A stretch of DNA of 64,000 nucleotides. Origin: Stagnimonas sp965279705 (lineage in GTDB: Bacteria; Pseudomonadota; Gammaproteobacteria; Nevskiales; Nevskiaceae). The notes under the pieces are model-generated. The model searched no databases. It had not been told where the DNA came from and saw nothing but the letters and a program-made list of their open reading frames with translations. The translations under genes and the position numbers were made by a program. Numbering within the stretch: the first letter of the stretch is position 1; each line of letters starts with the position of its first letter. Shown piece by piece: positions 54,000-62,583 of the stretch. The stretch covers positions 1,240,001 through 1,304,000 of the forward strand of contig OZ257257.1 in NCBI GenBank assembly GCA_965279705.1. The letters run 5' to 3'.

Positions 54000-55190
54000 T
54001 CAGGCCGTCACCGCATGCAGGCCTGACGGCGCTGCATCGGCAGTCACGAAGCGGTCGCGCCCCTTGTGCTTGGCGGCGTATAGCGCCTGGTCGGCGCGGG
54101 CCAGCGCGGCCTGTATCGTTTCTGTCGCCAGATTGACGGCCGCCACACCAATGCTCACGGTGGCGGCGATGTGCTGATCGCCGTGGCTGACGCGCACGCG
54201 GCGGAACCCGTCGCAGACTCTTTGCGCGCTGCGCTCGGCCTCGGTGAGCGCGCACTGCGGCAGCAGCGCCCAGAACTCCTCGCCGCCGGCGCGGGCCAGC
54301 AGATCAGTGGGTCTGAGTGCGGCACGGGCGGCTTGGGCAAAGGCGCGCAGCACGGCATCGCCGGCCTCGTGACCGTGGGTGTCGTTGACCTTCTTGAAGT
54401 GGTCGAGATCCATCACCAGCACCGAGAGCGGCTGGCTGTCGCGGAAGTTGCGCTGCAACTGGCGGCTGGCGAGCTCGCCGAAGCCGGCACGGTTGAGCAC
54501 ATTGGTCAGCGAGTCCACCGTGGCATCCCGCACCAGGCGGCCCTCGTGACGCTCGAACACCATCAGGAAGCAGCTCAGCCCGTAGAGCGAGGAGACCACG
54601 AGTAGGCTCAACAGCACCGTGGCATTGGCGAGGTTCTGCGCCAGGAAGTGCTGCGTGGGGCCACCGCCCAGGTTGATCAGCGTGATGCCGATCTCGAACA
54701 AGACACCCAACACGCTGATGCCGATGATGACGCTGCGCATCACCAGTCGCTCCTGCCGCTGGGCGCGCAGCGCATCGACGATCATCAGCACGGCGTAGAC
54801 CCCACTGAACAGCGCCACCAGCGCCACCCGTGTGCTCGTCTCAAGGTGCAGCCAGTTGCGGAGCTGAAAGGCGAGGCCGATCAGCAGCGGCGGGCCGAGC
54901 ACCCAGACGAGGCGCAGCGGCTGCTGAGCAAAGCGGCGCAGGCCCGCCCAGCGCAGGCTCCAGCTGAGGCTGAACAGCAGGTTGGCGAGACCGATGCTGA
55001 GCCAGTCCGGCAGCTGGCCGCGCAGGCTGATGCCAAGGCAGCCGAGCGAGAGGCTCAAGCTGGCGAGCGCCCAGTAGGCCAGCGCCGGTTCGGCGCGGCG
55101 CACACTCCAGACCACGCCCAGCAGCAAGGCAAACAAGCCCTCGGCGAGGACCATCCAGATCCAGAGGGTGTGCATGTCCAGTTCGATCAT
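54000..55190 (-). CDS. Membrane diguanylate cyclase (paralogue 1)
   Basis: 396 residues. Six or seven N-terminal membrane helices, then GGDEF with NDTHGHEAGDAVLRAF, RPTD inhibitory site, and GGEEF. The start at 55190 has GAGG 8 bases upstream; the ATG two codons earlier is too near the Shine-Dalgarno. It begins 10 bases after the TonB-receptor stop and is followed by its paralogue, implying co-transcription and linkage of receptor signalling with c-di-GMP. Confidence 0.93.
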   Translation of the reverse strand: MIELDMHTLWIWMVLAEGLFALLLGVVWSVRRAEPALAYWALASLSLSLGCLGISLRGQLPDWLSIGLANLLFSLSWSLRWAGLRRFAQQPLRLVWVLGPPLLIGLAFQLRNWLHLETSTRVALVALFSGVYAVLMIVDALRAQRQERLVMRSVIIGISVLGVLFEIGITLINLGGGPTQHFLAQNLANATVLLSLLVVSSLYGLSCFLMVFERHEGRLVRDATVDSLTNVLNRAGFGELASRQLQRNFRDSQPLSVLVMDLDHFKKVNDTHGHEAGDAVLRAFAQAARAALRPTDLLARAGGEEFWALLPQCALTEAERSAQRVCDGFRRVRVSHGDQHIAATVSIGVAAVNLATETIQAALARADQALYAAKHKGRDRFVTADAAPSGLHAVTA

Positions 55191-55200
55191 CGGCATCACC

Positions 55201-57492
55201 TCAGTCGGTGCGAAGCTGCAACTGCAAGCCGAAGCTGCGCGGCGCACCGTAGCGGCCGTAGAGCGTGCCGAGCGTGCCGCGATTGATGGTTTCGAGATAG
55301 CGGTCGTCGAGCAGGTTGTCGCCATAGAGGCTCAGCTCGAAGCGGCCGCTTCGATCCTGCAGGCCGAGCCGCGCGCCCAGCAGGTTGCGGGTGTCGGCCT
55401 GGAATATCGGCAGATTGGAGGGCTGCGTATAGAAGCGGCTGCGCCAGGAATAGCTCAATGCCCCCTGCATTGCGCCGACCCAACCCCAATTCACCCCGCG
55501 CCGGTATTCGATGGCGTTATTGGTGGTCCAGCGCGGTGCGTATTCGGCGCGGTGGCCGGAGAAATCGACGCCGTTGCCGCCGCCGTTCTTGAACTCGACG
55601 TACTCGGCATGCACCCAGGCGGTGGAGCTTCGTAAGGTCAGGCCGCGCAGCGGTCGCGCCAGCAGTTCCAGCTCGGGGCCGTAGCTGCGCACCTTGCCGG
55701 CATTGGAGACCACCGGCACCGTCACCGTGCCGATGCCGGTAGCCCGAAACTGCGAGACCTGGTAGTCGTCGTAGTCCGCCAGGAACAGCGCCAGATTGGC
55801 GCGCAGCCGCCGCTGCAACCATTGGCTCTTCAGGCCCAGCTCGTAGCTGTTGACGGTCTCTTCCGCGAACTCGCCCGGCATGGTGCGGTTGCTGGTGAGC
55901 GTGTCGGCATCGAAGCCGCCACTCTTGGAGCCCATCGCGTAACGCGCATAGGTGGTGAGCGTCGGGCTCAGGTCCCAGCTCAGCGCCACATCCGGCAGCA
56001 CTGAGTTTTCGCTGGCGCTGTTCTCATAGCCGAGGATGGTCCGGTTGCCGATCGCCCGCAGGCCGCCCGTGGTCAGCTGGCTGTAGTCGAGTCGAAGCTG
56101 CACGCTCACCAACCGCAGGCCGGCATCCAGCCGCAAGTCGGGCCGCAGCGCATAGCCGACGGAGCCGAATACGGCAGCCGAGCGGCTGTCGAGTCGGGGT
56201 GTCACCACCAGGTTGTCTCCCGGTGAAACCTGCGGGATGAACAGCCCGATCTGCGGCCCGGCCGGCACCGCCCGATCGGAGTCGGAGATCTGTCGGAAGG
56301 CATAGACACCGGCCAGCCAGGTTAGTGGCAGGCCTTGGCTCTGGCCGCTCAGGCGCAGCTCTTGGCTCCAGCGCTGATAGTGATCGATGTTGTCCACCTG
56401 CCAGGCATCGAGCGGCGAGTAGTCGAGGTCCACCCGCCAGTGCCGCTTGGCCTCGCGCCAGGCGCTGATCGAGGTGAGCTTGCCGAAGCGGCTATCCCAG
56501 TTCACGGTTGCCGACAGGCCACTGTTACGGACGTTGTCCGCCTGCGGCGTGTTTAGGGCGACGCTGTAGGCGCCGGGGTTGGCATCCGGGCCCAGACCGC
56601 TGCTGTTGCTGAGCGCCTCGCCGGTGGGGAAGTCATCGCTATGGCTGGCGATGTCGGCCGCGAAGTCGGCCTTGAGATTGCTGGCGATGCGCCATTGCAG
56701 CCGGGCGCGGGCACCGGCTTCGTCGAAGGCATCGGGTTTGCTGCCGTCGAAGCGGTTGGTGATGAAGCCGTTGCCCTTCGCGAGGTTGCCGCTCAGGCGC
56801 AGCAGCAGGCGCTTGGCGATGATCGGCATGTCCTGCGCGAGGCCTATGCGTTGCTCGCCGCGGTCATCCACCCGCAGCACCGCCTGCACCGAGGGGTTCT
56901 CGCCCGGCTCCCTCGTGACCAGGCTGATCGCGCCGGAGTCGGTGTTCTGCCCGAACAGACTGCCTTGAGGACCGCGCAGCACCTCGATGCGGTCGAGGTC
57001 GAGCAGCAGGGCGTCGGCCAGCGGCGGCTGGTTCATGAACACGCCATCGATGTAGAAGCCGGTGCGCGGCTCGAAGCCCACCTGCCGGCCACCACCGCCG
57101 ACCCCGCGCAGGAATACCGTTGGCGTGCCATTGAGATCGCCAATCTGCAAGTTGGCGACTCGGCTGTCGAGATCGCTCAGGCTGAAGCGGCCCTCGTCAA
57201 CCAAGGCCTCGCCACTGACCACCGCCATCGAGACTGGCACCTGCTGCTCGGCTTCTGGTCGCAGGCGCGCGGTCACCATGACGGCATCGAGTTCAACGGT
57301 GCTGAAAGCGCTGCTTTGCGGCGAAGGCCCTTGGGTGTCGGCCGCGGCTGGAGCGACCAGCGACATACAGGCGAGAAAGGCGGCACCTAAAAGTCCCGGT
57401 CGCGCTAGCCCGTTGGCAATCGGGTCGGATTGCCATGGCGTACACCCCTGCACGTGCAGTAATCCCAAGCCAGTGAATGGTGGTCTTTTCAT
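55201..57492 (-). CDS. TonB-dependent outer-membrane receptor
   Basis: 763 residues. A long N-terminus precedes the signal-peptide core (GLLGAAFLACMSLVAPAAAD). Then come a possible TonB box (VELDAVMVTARL), a plug domain (FLRGVGGGGRQVGFEPRTGF, DRIEVLRGPQGSLFGQNTDS) and the 22-stranded barrel ending GRYGAPRSFGLQLQLRTD. The plug lacks an N-terminal signalling (STN) extension. The cargo is unknown; no iron or vitamin genes lie nearby. ATG at 57492 has AAGGGA upstream, though a start nearer the hydrophobic core is possible. It lies between the Ser/Thr kinase and two diguanylate cyclases in one operon. Confidence 0.92.
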   Translation of the reverse strand: MKRPPFTGLGLLHVQGCTPWQSDPIANGLARPGLLGAAFLACMSLVAPAAADTQGPSPQSSAFSTVELDAVMVTARLRPEAEQQVPVSMAVVSGEALVDEGRFSLSDLDSRVANLQIGDLNGTPTVFLRGVGGGGRQVGFEPRTGFYIDGVFMNQPPLADALLLDLDRIEVLRGPQGSLFGQNTDSGAISLVTREPGENPSVQAVLRVDDRGEQRIGLAQDMPIIAKRLLLRLSGNLAKGNGFITNRFDGSKPDAFDEAGARARLQWRIASNLKADFAADIASHSDDFPTGEALSNSSGLGPDANPGAYSVALNTPQADNVRNSGLSATVNWDSRFGKLTSISAWREAKRHWRVDLDYSPLDAWQVDNIDHYQRWSQELRLSGQSQGLPLTWLAGVYAFRQISDSDRAVPAGPQIGLFIPQVSPGDNLVVTPRLDSRSAAVFGSVGYALRPDLRLDAGLRLVSVQLRLDYSQLTTGGLRAIGNRTILGYENSASENSVLPDVALSWDLSPTLTTYARYAMGSKSGGFDADTLTSNRTMPGEFAEETVNSYELGLKSQWLQRRLRANLALFLADYDDYQVSQFRATGIGTVTVPVVSNAGKVRSYGPELELLARPLRGLTLRSSTAWVHAEYVEFKNGGGNGVDFSGHRAEYAPRWTTNNAIEYRRGVNWGWVGAMQGALSYSWRSRFYTQPSNLPIFQADTRNLLGARLGLQDRSGRFELSLYGDNLLDDRYLETINRGTLGTLYGRYGAPRSFGLQLQLRTD

Positions 57493-57563
57493 GCCGATTC
57501 CCTTCGGTCTTCGTCTGGTTTCACGATCGTAGCTCAGGGACGGCGGGATTGGAGATGCCGCGT

Positions 57564-59933
57564 CTACTCCAGCGCCTTCTGCGCCGCTTCCAACCGCTGC
57601 GTGCAGGTCTTGATGCGCGGATGCTCGGGTGCCAGGTTGGCCTTGAGCTGCGCGAGCGCGGGGATCAGCTCGTCGCGTGCTTCCGCCGCGCGGCCCAGTT
57701 GCAGCAGGGCATCGGCGCGGTTGCAGCGGTAGATGGCGTTCGAGGGATGCTCCGGCCCCATCACCTCGGGCAGACGCTTCAAGAGCTGGTCGTAGGTCGC
57801 CAGTGCTTCGACAGGGCGATGCAGCTGCATCAGCAGCTGGCCGTAGTGGTTGAGGCCGGTGATGTCGATGGCCGCCGGGCGGCGCTGGTCGAGGCCAGCG
57901 AGCACCTTCAGCATCAGCGGTTCGGCGTCGGCCGGTTGATGCCGGTCGCGCAGCATGATGGCGAGCACCATATAGGCGGTGCGGGTGTTGTAATCCTGCT
58001 CGCCGAGCTGCGCGCGCAGGCCGTCGAGCGAGTGGCGCGCTAGCTGTTCGGTCTCCGGCTCCGCCGAGCGGCCGGCCGCCCACAGCGTGGCGGCCAGTCC
58101 CTGCTCGGCGAGCAGGGTGGTGAGGTGTTCGGGGCCCATGACGCGGCGGCGTGCGGCGAGCGCCTCGCGCCACAGCATTTCGGCCTGCGGATAGCGGCCC
58201 CATTCGCGCTGGATCAGCGCCACGCCTTCGAGCGCGTCGAGGCTTTGCGGATGGTCGCGGCCGAGGCGCGCGACGCGCTGCTCCAGCAGCTGGCGTTGCA
58301 GGCGGTCGGCGCTGCCATAGTCGCCGCTCTGCCACAGCGCGACGGCGAGACGGCGCAGGGTTTCGAGGGCATCGGGGTCGTCTTTGCCCAATCGCGCCAC
58401 CGCTTCGGCTTGCAGCGGCGTCAGCAGGGCGATGGCCTCTGCCTGACGATCCCGTGCCAGTAGCAGTTCGGCCTGTCGCCCCACGGCCTGCACGCGCAGG
58501 CGCTCGTCCGCGAGGGTTTTGGTTTGCAGGCCTTCGAGCGCGTGCGTCAGTTGCAACTCGGCATCGGCATAACGCCCGGCGAGTTGGTAGGCGGCGGCCA
58601 GCGAGATGCGCGCGCTGCGACTGGCCGCAGCCTCGCCCGGTGTGGTGTCGGCGGTGGCGACACCGGCTTCTAGTTGGGCGATGGCGGGTGCGGCTTGGCC
58701 GAGGCTGGTCAGCGTGTCGCCCAGCGTGGTGCGCAGGCGCACGGTGACGCCCGGCGGCAGCGAGCGATCGGCATCGAGCGCGATGCGCGCGGCGTCGATG
58801 GCCTCCAGCACCGACACATTGCGGCCGCGCGCCTGCGCGGGGGTGGCGGCGGTGAGCATGTCGCTCATGAAACGGTTGACCGCATCGAGTTCGGCCGAGC
58901 GTTGTTCGGCCTCGCGACGCGCTTGGGATTCCGACACCGCATAGCGCGCCGACACCACGGCGCCGCTGATGATGGCGAGCAGCACCAGCACGGCGGCAGT
59001 CGAGGCCACGCGATGACGGCGCACGAACAGCTTCAGCAGATAGCCCGCCGTCGGTGGCCGCGCTTCGATGGGTCGATTCAGCAGCCAACGTTCGAGATCG
59101 GCGGCGAACTCGGCGAGCGATTCATAGCGTTGCGCCGGCTCGCGCGCCATCGCCTTGCCAATCATGGTCTCGACATCGCCCTGTGCTGCCGGTGCAAGCT
59201 TCGACAAGCGCTGCGGTGTGCCGCGCTGGATGGTGGCGAGGGCCTCGATGACGCTCGCGGTTGAGAGGCCTGGGAACGGCAGCTGCCCTGACACCAGCTC
59301 GTAGCCGACCACGCCCAGCGCATACACGTCCACGCGCGGATCGCTCTTGCCGCTGCCCGCGATTTGCTCCGGCGCCATGTAGGGCAGGGTACCGAGCACC
59401 TGACCAGCGACCGTCATTTGCGTGAGGTCGGCGCGTGCGGCGTGGGCGATACCGAAGTCCAGCACTTTTGGCTGGCCGCTGGCATCGACCAGGATGTTGC
59501 CGGGCTTGAGATCGCGGTGAATCACGCCGTGCGTGTGCGCGAAATGCACGGTGCGCGCGACCTGTGCGAGCAGTTGCAGGCGGGCACGCAGGTCGAGACC
59601 CTTGCTGTTGGCGTGGCGCAGCAGGTCTTCGCCTTCGATCAGCTCCATCGCGAGATAAGGCACCGGGCCGCTGTCGCCCTCGGCCGTGCCGGCGGCGTAG
59701 AGCCGCGCGATGGCGGGATGTTCGAGCGCGCCCAGCAGTTCCACCTCGCGCTTGAAACGGCGCTGTGCTTCGGCCGGCAGGCCCACCGAGCGCAGCACCT
59801 TGAGTGCGACGCGGCGCAGCGGCGCGGTTTCTTCCGCCAGATAAACACAACCACTGCTGCCTTCGCCCAGCAAGCCGAGAATGCGGTAGTGGGCGATGCG
59901 GCTGGGCAGCACCACCGCCGCTTCAGCCGACAT
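57564..59933 (-). CDS. Transmembrane Ser/Thr protein kinase with TPR domain
   Basis: 789 residues. Kinase domain (about 15-275): glycine loop LGEGSSGCVYLAEE, catalytic Lys45, HRDLKPGN (Asp141), DFG (Asp159), APEQ. All key residues are present, so it should be active. A membrane helix (about 310-332, ASTAAVLVLLAIISGAVVSA) separates it from ~450 residues of TPR repeats with bacterial-type TPR_10/12 features (LGRDHPQSLDALEGVALIQ, MGPEHLTTLLAEQGLAATL). These lie outside the cytoplasm or bind partners. The gene overlaps the upstream histidine-kinase gene by 11 bases, so both kinases are made together. Confidence 0.94.
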   Translation of the reverse strand: MSAEAAVVLPSRIAHYRILGLLGEGSSGCVYLAEETAPLRRVALKVLRSVGLPAEAQRRFKREVELLGALEHPAIARLYAAGTAEGDSGPVPYLAMELIEGEDLLRHANSKGLDLRARLQLLAQVARTVHFAHTHGVIHRDLKPGNILVDASGQPKVLDFGIAHAARADLTQMTVAGQVLGTLPYMAPEQIAGSGKSDPRVDVYALGVVGYELVSGQLPFPGLSTASVIEALATIQRGTPQRLSKLAPAAQGDVETMIGKAMAREPAQRYESLAEFAADLERWLLNRPIEARPPTAGYLLKLFVRRHRVASTAAVLVLLAIISGAVVSARYAVSESQARREAEQRSAELDAVNRFMSDMLTAATPAQARGRNVSVLEAIDAARIALDADRSLPPGVTVRLRTTLGDTLTSLGQAAPAIAQLEAGVATADTTPGEAAASRSARISLAAAYQLAGRYADAELQLTHALEGLQTKTLADERLRVQAVGRQAELLLARDRQAEAIALLTPLQAEAVARLGKDDPDALETLRRLAVALWQSGDYGSADRLQRQLLEQRVARLGRDHPQSLDALEGVALIQREWGRYPQAEMLWREALAARRRVMGPEHLTTLLAEQGLAATLWAAGRSAEPETEQLARHSLDGLRAQLGEQDYNTRTAYMVLAIMLRDRHQPADAEPLMLKVLAGLDQRRPAAIDITGLNHYGQLLMQLHRPVEALATYDQLLKRLPEVMGPEHPSNAIYRCNRADALLQLGRAAEARDELIPALAQLKANLAPEHPRIKTCTQRLEAAQKALE

Positions 59934-60657
59934 GGTTCGCCGATGCCGGCAGCGGGAATTGCAGGATCACTTTCGTGCCGCCGGTGGTGCCGCGCGCCCA
60001 GTCGATGGTGCCGTGCAGCGCTTCGGCGCGATGGCGCATGCCGAGCGTGCCGCGCCCGCTGCCTTGTGCGGACTCGGCGGTCGCGGGCAGGCCGGGGCCG
60101 TCGTCGGTGACGTCGAAGATCAGCATCGCCCCCACCGCCTGCACCCGCATGCGGATGTGCGTCGCCTGCCCATGCCGCAGCGCGTTGGTGACGGCCTCAC
60201 GCGCGATGCGGAACAGGTGCAGCACCTGCGCTTCGTCGAGTTCCGGGTCGGGGGTGTCGGCGTGCTGCTGCCAGTCGAGCAGACTGCCGGCGGCTTCGAG
60301 TCGTGCCTCGGTTTCCTCGCGAATCTGGCCCAAGGCCTGCAACAGCGTGCAGGCGTCCTGGTTGCTGCGGCTCACCACGTCGCGGAAATCCTGCACCACC
60401 GAACGCACGAGGTCGGCCTGTTCGGGGCGTTCGAGGGCATGGACGAGGTTGAGCAGCTTCGCACCGATGTCGTCGTGCAGGTCGGCCAGCAGGCGGCGGC
60501 GCTCGTCGGCTGCGGCTTGCAGGCGCTCGCTCGCCAGGCCGCGCACCAGCGTCTCGCGCAGCTGTTGCAACTCGCGTAGCAAAGCCTGCTGCCGTCGCCA
60601 CTGCCAGGCGGCGATCAATGCAAGCAACAGGGTCGGGAGAAGGGCAAGCCAGAGCAT
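59923..60657 (-). CDS. NarL-type (HisKA_3) sensor histidine kinase
   Basis: 244 residues. One N-terminal membrane helix (LALLPTLLLALIAAW), a coiled coil, a HisKA_3-type motif LLADLHDDIGAKLLNLVHAL (His61), then a HATPase with REAVTNALRHGQATHI and DDGPGLP. There is no separate sensor domain, so input may come through the membrane helix or through partner proteins such as the co-encoded Ser/Thr kinase. It is the likely partner of the LuxR-type regulator 57 bases upstream. Confidence 0.93.
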   Translation of the reverse strand: MLWLALLPTLLLALIAAWQWRRQQALLRELQQLRETLVRGLASERLQAAADERRRLLADLHDDIGAKLLNLVHALERPEQADLVRSVVQDFRDVVSRSNQDACTLLQALGQIREETEARLEAAGSLLDWQQHADTPDPELDEAQVLHLFRIAREAVTNALRHGQATHIRMRVQAVGAMLIFDVTDDGPGLPATAESAQGSGRGTLGMRHRAEALHGTIDWARGTTGGTKVILQFPLPASANHVG

Positions 60658-60714
60658 CAGATCATCATGCCAGCTTGCTTTGGCTTTTCGTGACCCGATG
60701 CAATCGTCAGCGTC

Positions 60715-61362
60715 TCAGAGGTGCGGATTGACCAGGCCAAGCCGTGTCGCTTCGAGTGTGGCCTCCGCACGGCTGCTCACCTTGAGCTTGCGGTAGACGC
60801 TCTTGATGAACTCGTGCGCGGTGTTGTGGGTGATGCCCATGCTGGTCGCGACCTCGGCGATCTTGTAGCCGCGGGCGATCAGTGAGAGCGTCTGCTGCTC
60901 GCGCGGCGTCAGGCGCTTCTCGGCCACATCGGCGGTCTTTGTTTCGGTATCGAACACCCGCAGCAAACGTCGCGCGATGCTGGCCGACAGCGGCGGCTCG
61001 CCAGCTGTGATGCCACGCAGCGCCTGCACGATCTTTTCGCGCGGCTGGTCCTTCAGTAGATAGCCCTGCGCACCGGCGCGCAGGGCGGGGAACAGATGCT
61101 GATCGTCGGCGTAGATGGTGGTGACGACGATGTGACAAGCCGGGTGACGGCTGGCGAGATCGCGGATCAGATCAATGCCGGAGCCATCGGGCAGGCCGAG
61201 ATCGACCAACGCGATCTGTGGTGCCTCGGTCGCAGCCAAGCGCAAGCCTGCTGCGAGAGTGGCCGCATGCTCGACGCGAATGCCGGGGAAGCACTCCTGC
61301 AAGGTCTCCAGCAGCCAGCGCGCCAGCGGCGCTTGATCTTCCACCAGCAAGCCCACTTGCAT
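60715..61362 (-). CDS. LuxR/NarL-family response regulator
   Basis: 215 residues. Receiver domain with ED at 8-9, phosphoacceptor Asp54 in IALVDLGLPDGSG and Lys in YLLKDQPREK. The C-terminal LuxR-type helix-turn-helix reads LTPREQQTLSLIARGYKIAE then VATSMGITHNTAHEFIKSVY. ATG at 61362 has GGGAG 7 bases upstream. It opens the six-gene run and is divergent from the secreted-protein gene at 61534, whose promoter region it may also control. Confidence 0.94.
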   Translation of the reverse strand: MQVGLLVEDQAPLARWLLETLQECFPGIRVEHAATLAAGLRLAATEAPQIALVDLGLPDGSGIDLIRDLASRHPACHIVVTTIYADDQHLFPALRAGAQGYLLKDQPREKIVQALRGITAGEPPLSASIARRLLRVFDTETKTADVAEKRLTPREQQTLSLIARGYKIAEVATSMGITHNTAHEFIKSVYRKLKVSSRAEATLEATRLGLVNPHL

Positions 61363-61533
61363 CGCGCTGCTCCCAAGATTTCGATGCCGCACCTTGGGGC
61401 GGCGCTGACGCTCGCGTCAAGGCTAGCGCGGGCCATACCCCCTGTTCTGGTTATGTCTGCGGCCGCCCGCGCTGCTTAGTGTTAGCACAGCCGAAATCGG
61501 CACCGACCACACCATCCCGCCGGAGCTGTCCCC

Positions 61534-62532
61534 ATGAAACTCGCCCACCTTGCCGCCGTCGCACTCTTGTTGCCGACCTTCGCTTTTGCCGACGCCGCGC
61601 CCAGCATCGGCGATGACAAGGCTTCGGCTTTCAAGGGCAGCCCCAAGGTCGCCATCGCCGAGTTTGGCGTCGAGTTCTACACGCAGCTTCACGCCGAGGG
61701 CCGCCAAGGTGGGGCTGCGGCGATGGTCACCACCGAGTTGCAGGGGGTGAGCGATGCCGACTTTCAGGCCATCACCGACCAGGCCTATGCCGACACGCTG
61801 GCAGCGCTCAAGAGCGCGGGCATCGAAGTGCTCGACCAGGCCGCGCTGAACGCCGATGCGGGCTACCAGGCGCTGGCAGAGAAATACGGCGCGCCTTCGC
61901 CTTACACCTTCACCGATTCCAGCGTCGTGAAGGCCAAGCCGATGGTGAGCAAGGTCTTTGCACCTGCGGGCATGAAAGCCTTTCTCTCCACCAGCACGGG
62001 GCGCGGCGATTTCGGTCAGCGCCTGGATTCGCAGAACCAGGGCCGTGGCACGAAGGAGGGCGAGCTGGCCAAGTCGCTCGGTGCCACGCTGCTGCACGTG
62101 CATTACCTGGTCGGCTTCGGCCTGCCGTCCGCCAGCAAGAACAACGCGCTCTGGGGCGGCAGCACCGCGCGCGCCGGCATCGCCATGGGCAATGTGCTGT
62201 TTGCCGAAGACACCGAGTGGCAGTTCGTCACCGCCGCCGGCATGCGCACGTTTACCAACAGCCATCGCCCACGCCACACCGGCGCGCTGTATCTCGACAA
62301 GCCCTTCATGGCCGAGAAGAACATCTTCGCCGTGCAGGACACCACCGGCAGCGCCGAGAAAAAAAGCGACGGCGTGATGAACGCCATGGGCAGCCTGCTC
62401 GGCGGCTTCGGCCAGAAGACCAAGCTCAGTGATGCCACGCCCGAAAACGCCGAGGCCTATCGCCAGAACGTCAGCCAGCTCATCGCCACCAGCGCCACTG
62501 CCTTTGCGCAGGCGCTGGGTGCGGCCAAGTAA
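61534..62532 (+). CDS. Secreted protein of unknown function
   Basis: 332 residues. Signal peptide MKLAHLAAVALLLPTFAFADA. The mature part starts with VAIAEFGVEFYTQLHAEGRQ, a TolB/FlgO-reminiscent start, and contains LGATLLHVHYLVGFGLPSAS and AEDTEWQFVTAAGMRTFTNS; I do not recognise a named family. No cysteines, no membrane helix after the signal, so it is probably periplasmic or released. It is divergent from the response regulator and 51 bases upstream of a lipoprotein gene, with which it probably forms an operon. Confidence 0.75.
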   Translation: MKLAHLAAVALLLPTFAFADAAPSIGDDKASAFKGSPKVAIAEFGVEFYTQLHAEGRQGGAAAMVTTELQGVSDADFQAITDQAYADTLAALKSAGIEVLDQAALNADAGYQALAEKYGAPSPYTFTDSSVVKAKPMVSKVFAPAGMKAFLSTSTGRGDFGQRLDSQNQGRGTKEGELAKSLGATLLHVHYLVGFGLPSASKNNALWGGSTARAGIAMGNVLFAEDTEWQFVTAAGMRTFTNSHRPRHTGALYLDKPFMAEKNIFAVQDTTGSAEKKSDGVMNAMGSLLGGFGQKTKLSDATPENAEAYRQNVSQLIATSATAFAQALGAAK

Positions 62533-62583
62533 ACACCACCGCGATTCACAAAACACCTCATCCCGTTCATGGAGAACAGCCCG

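Noticed and set aside
57493..59088. 532-residue N-terminal extension of the TonB-receptor reading frame
   Set aside because: It is an Arg/Ala-rich shadow of the Ser/Thr kinase gene in another frame. The receptor starts at 57492.
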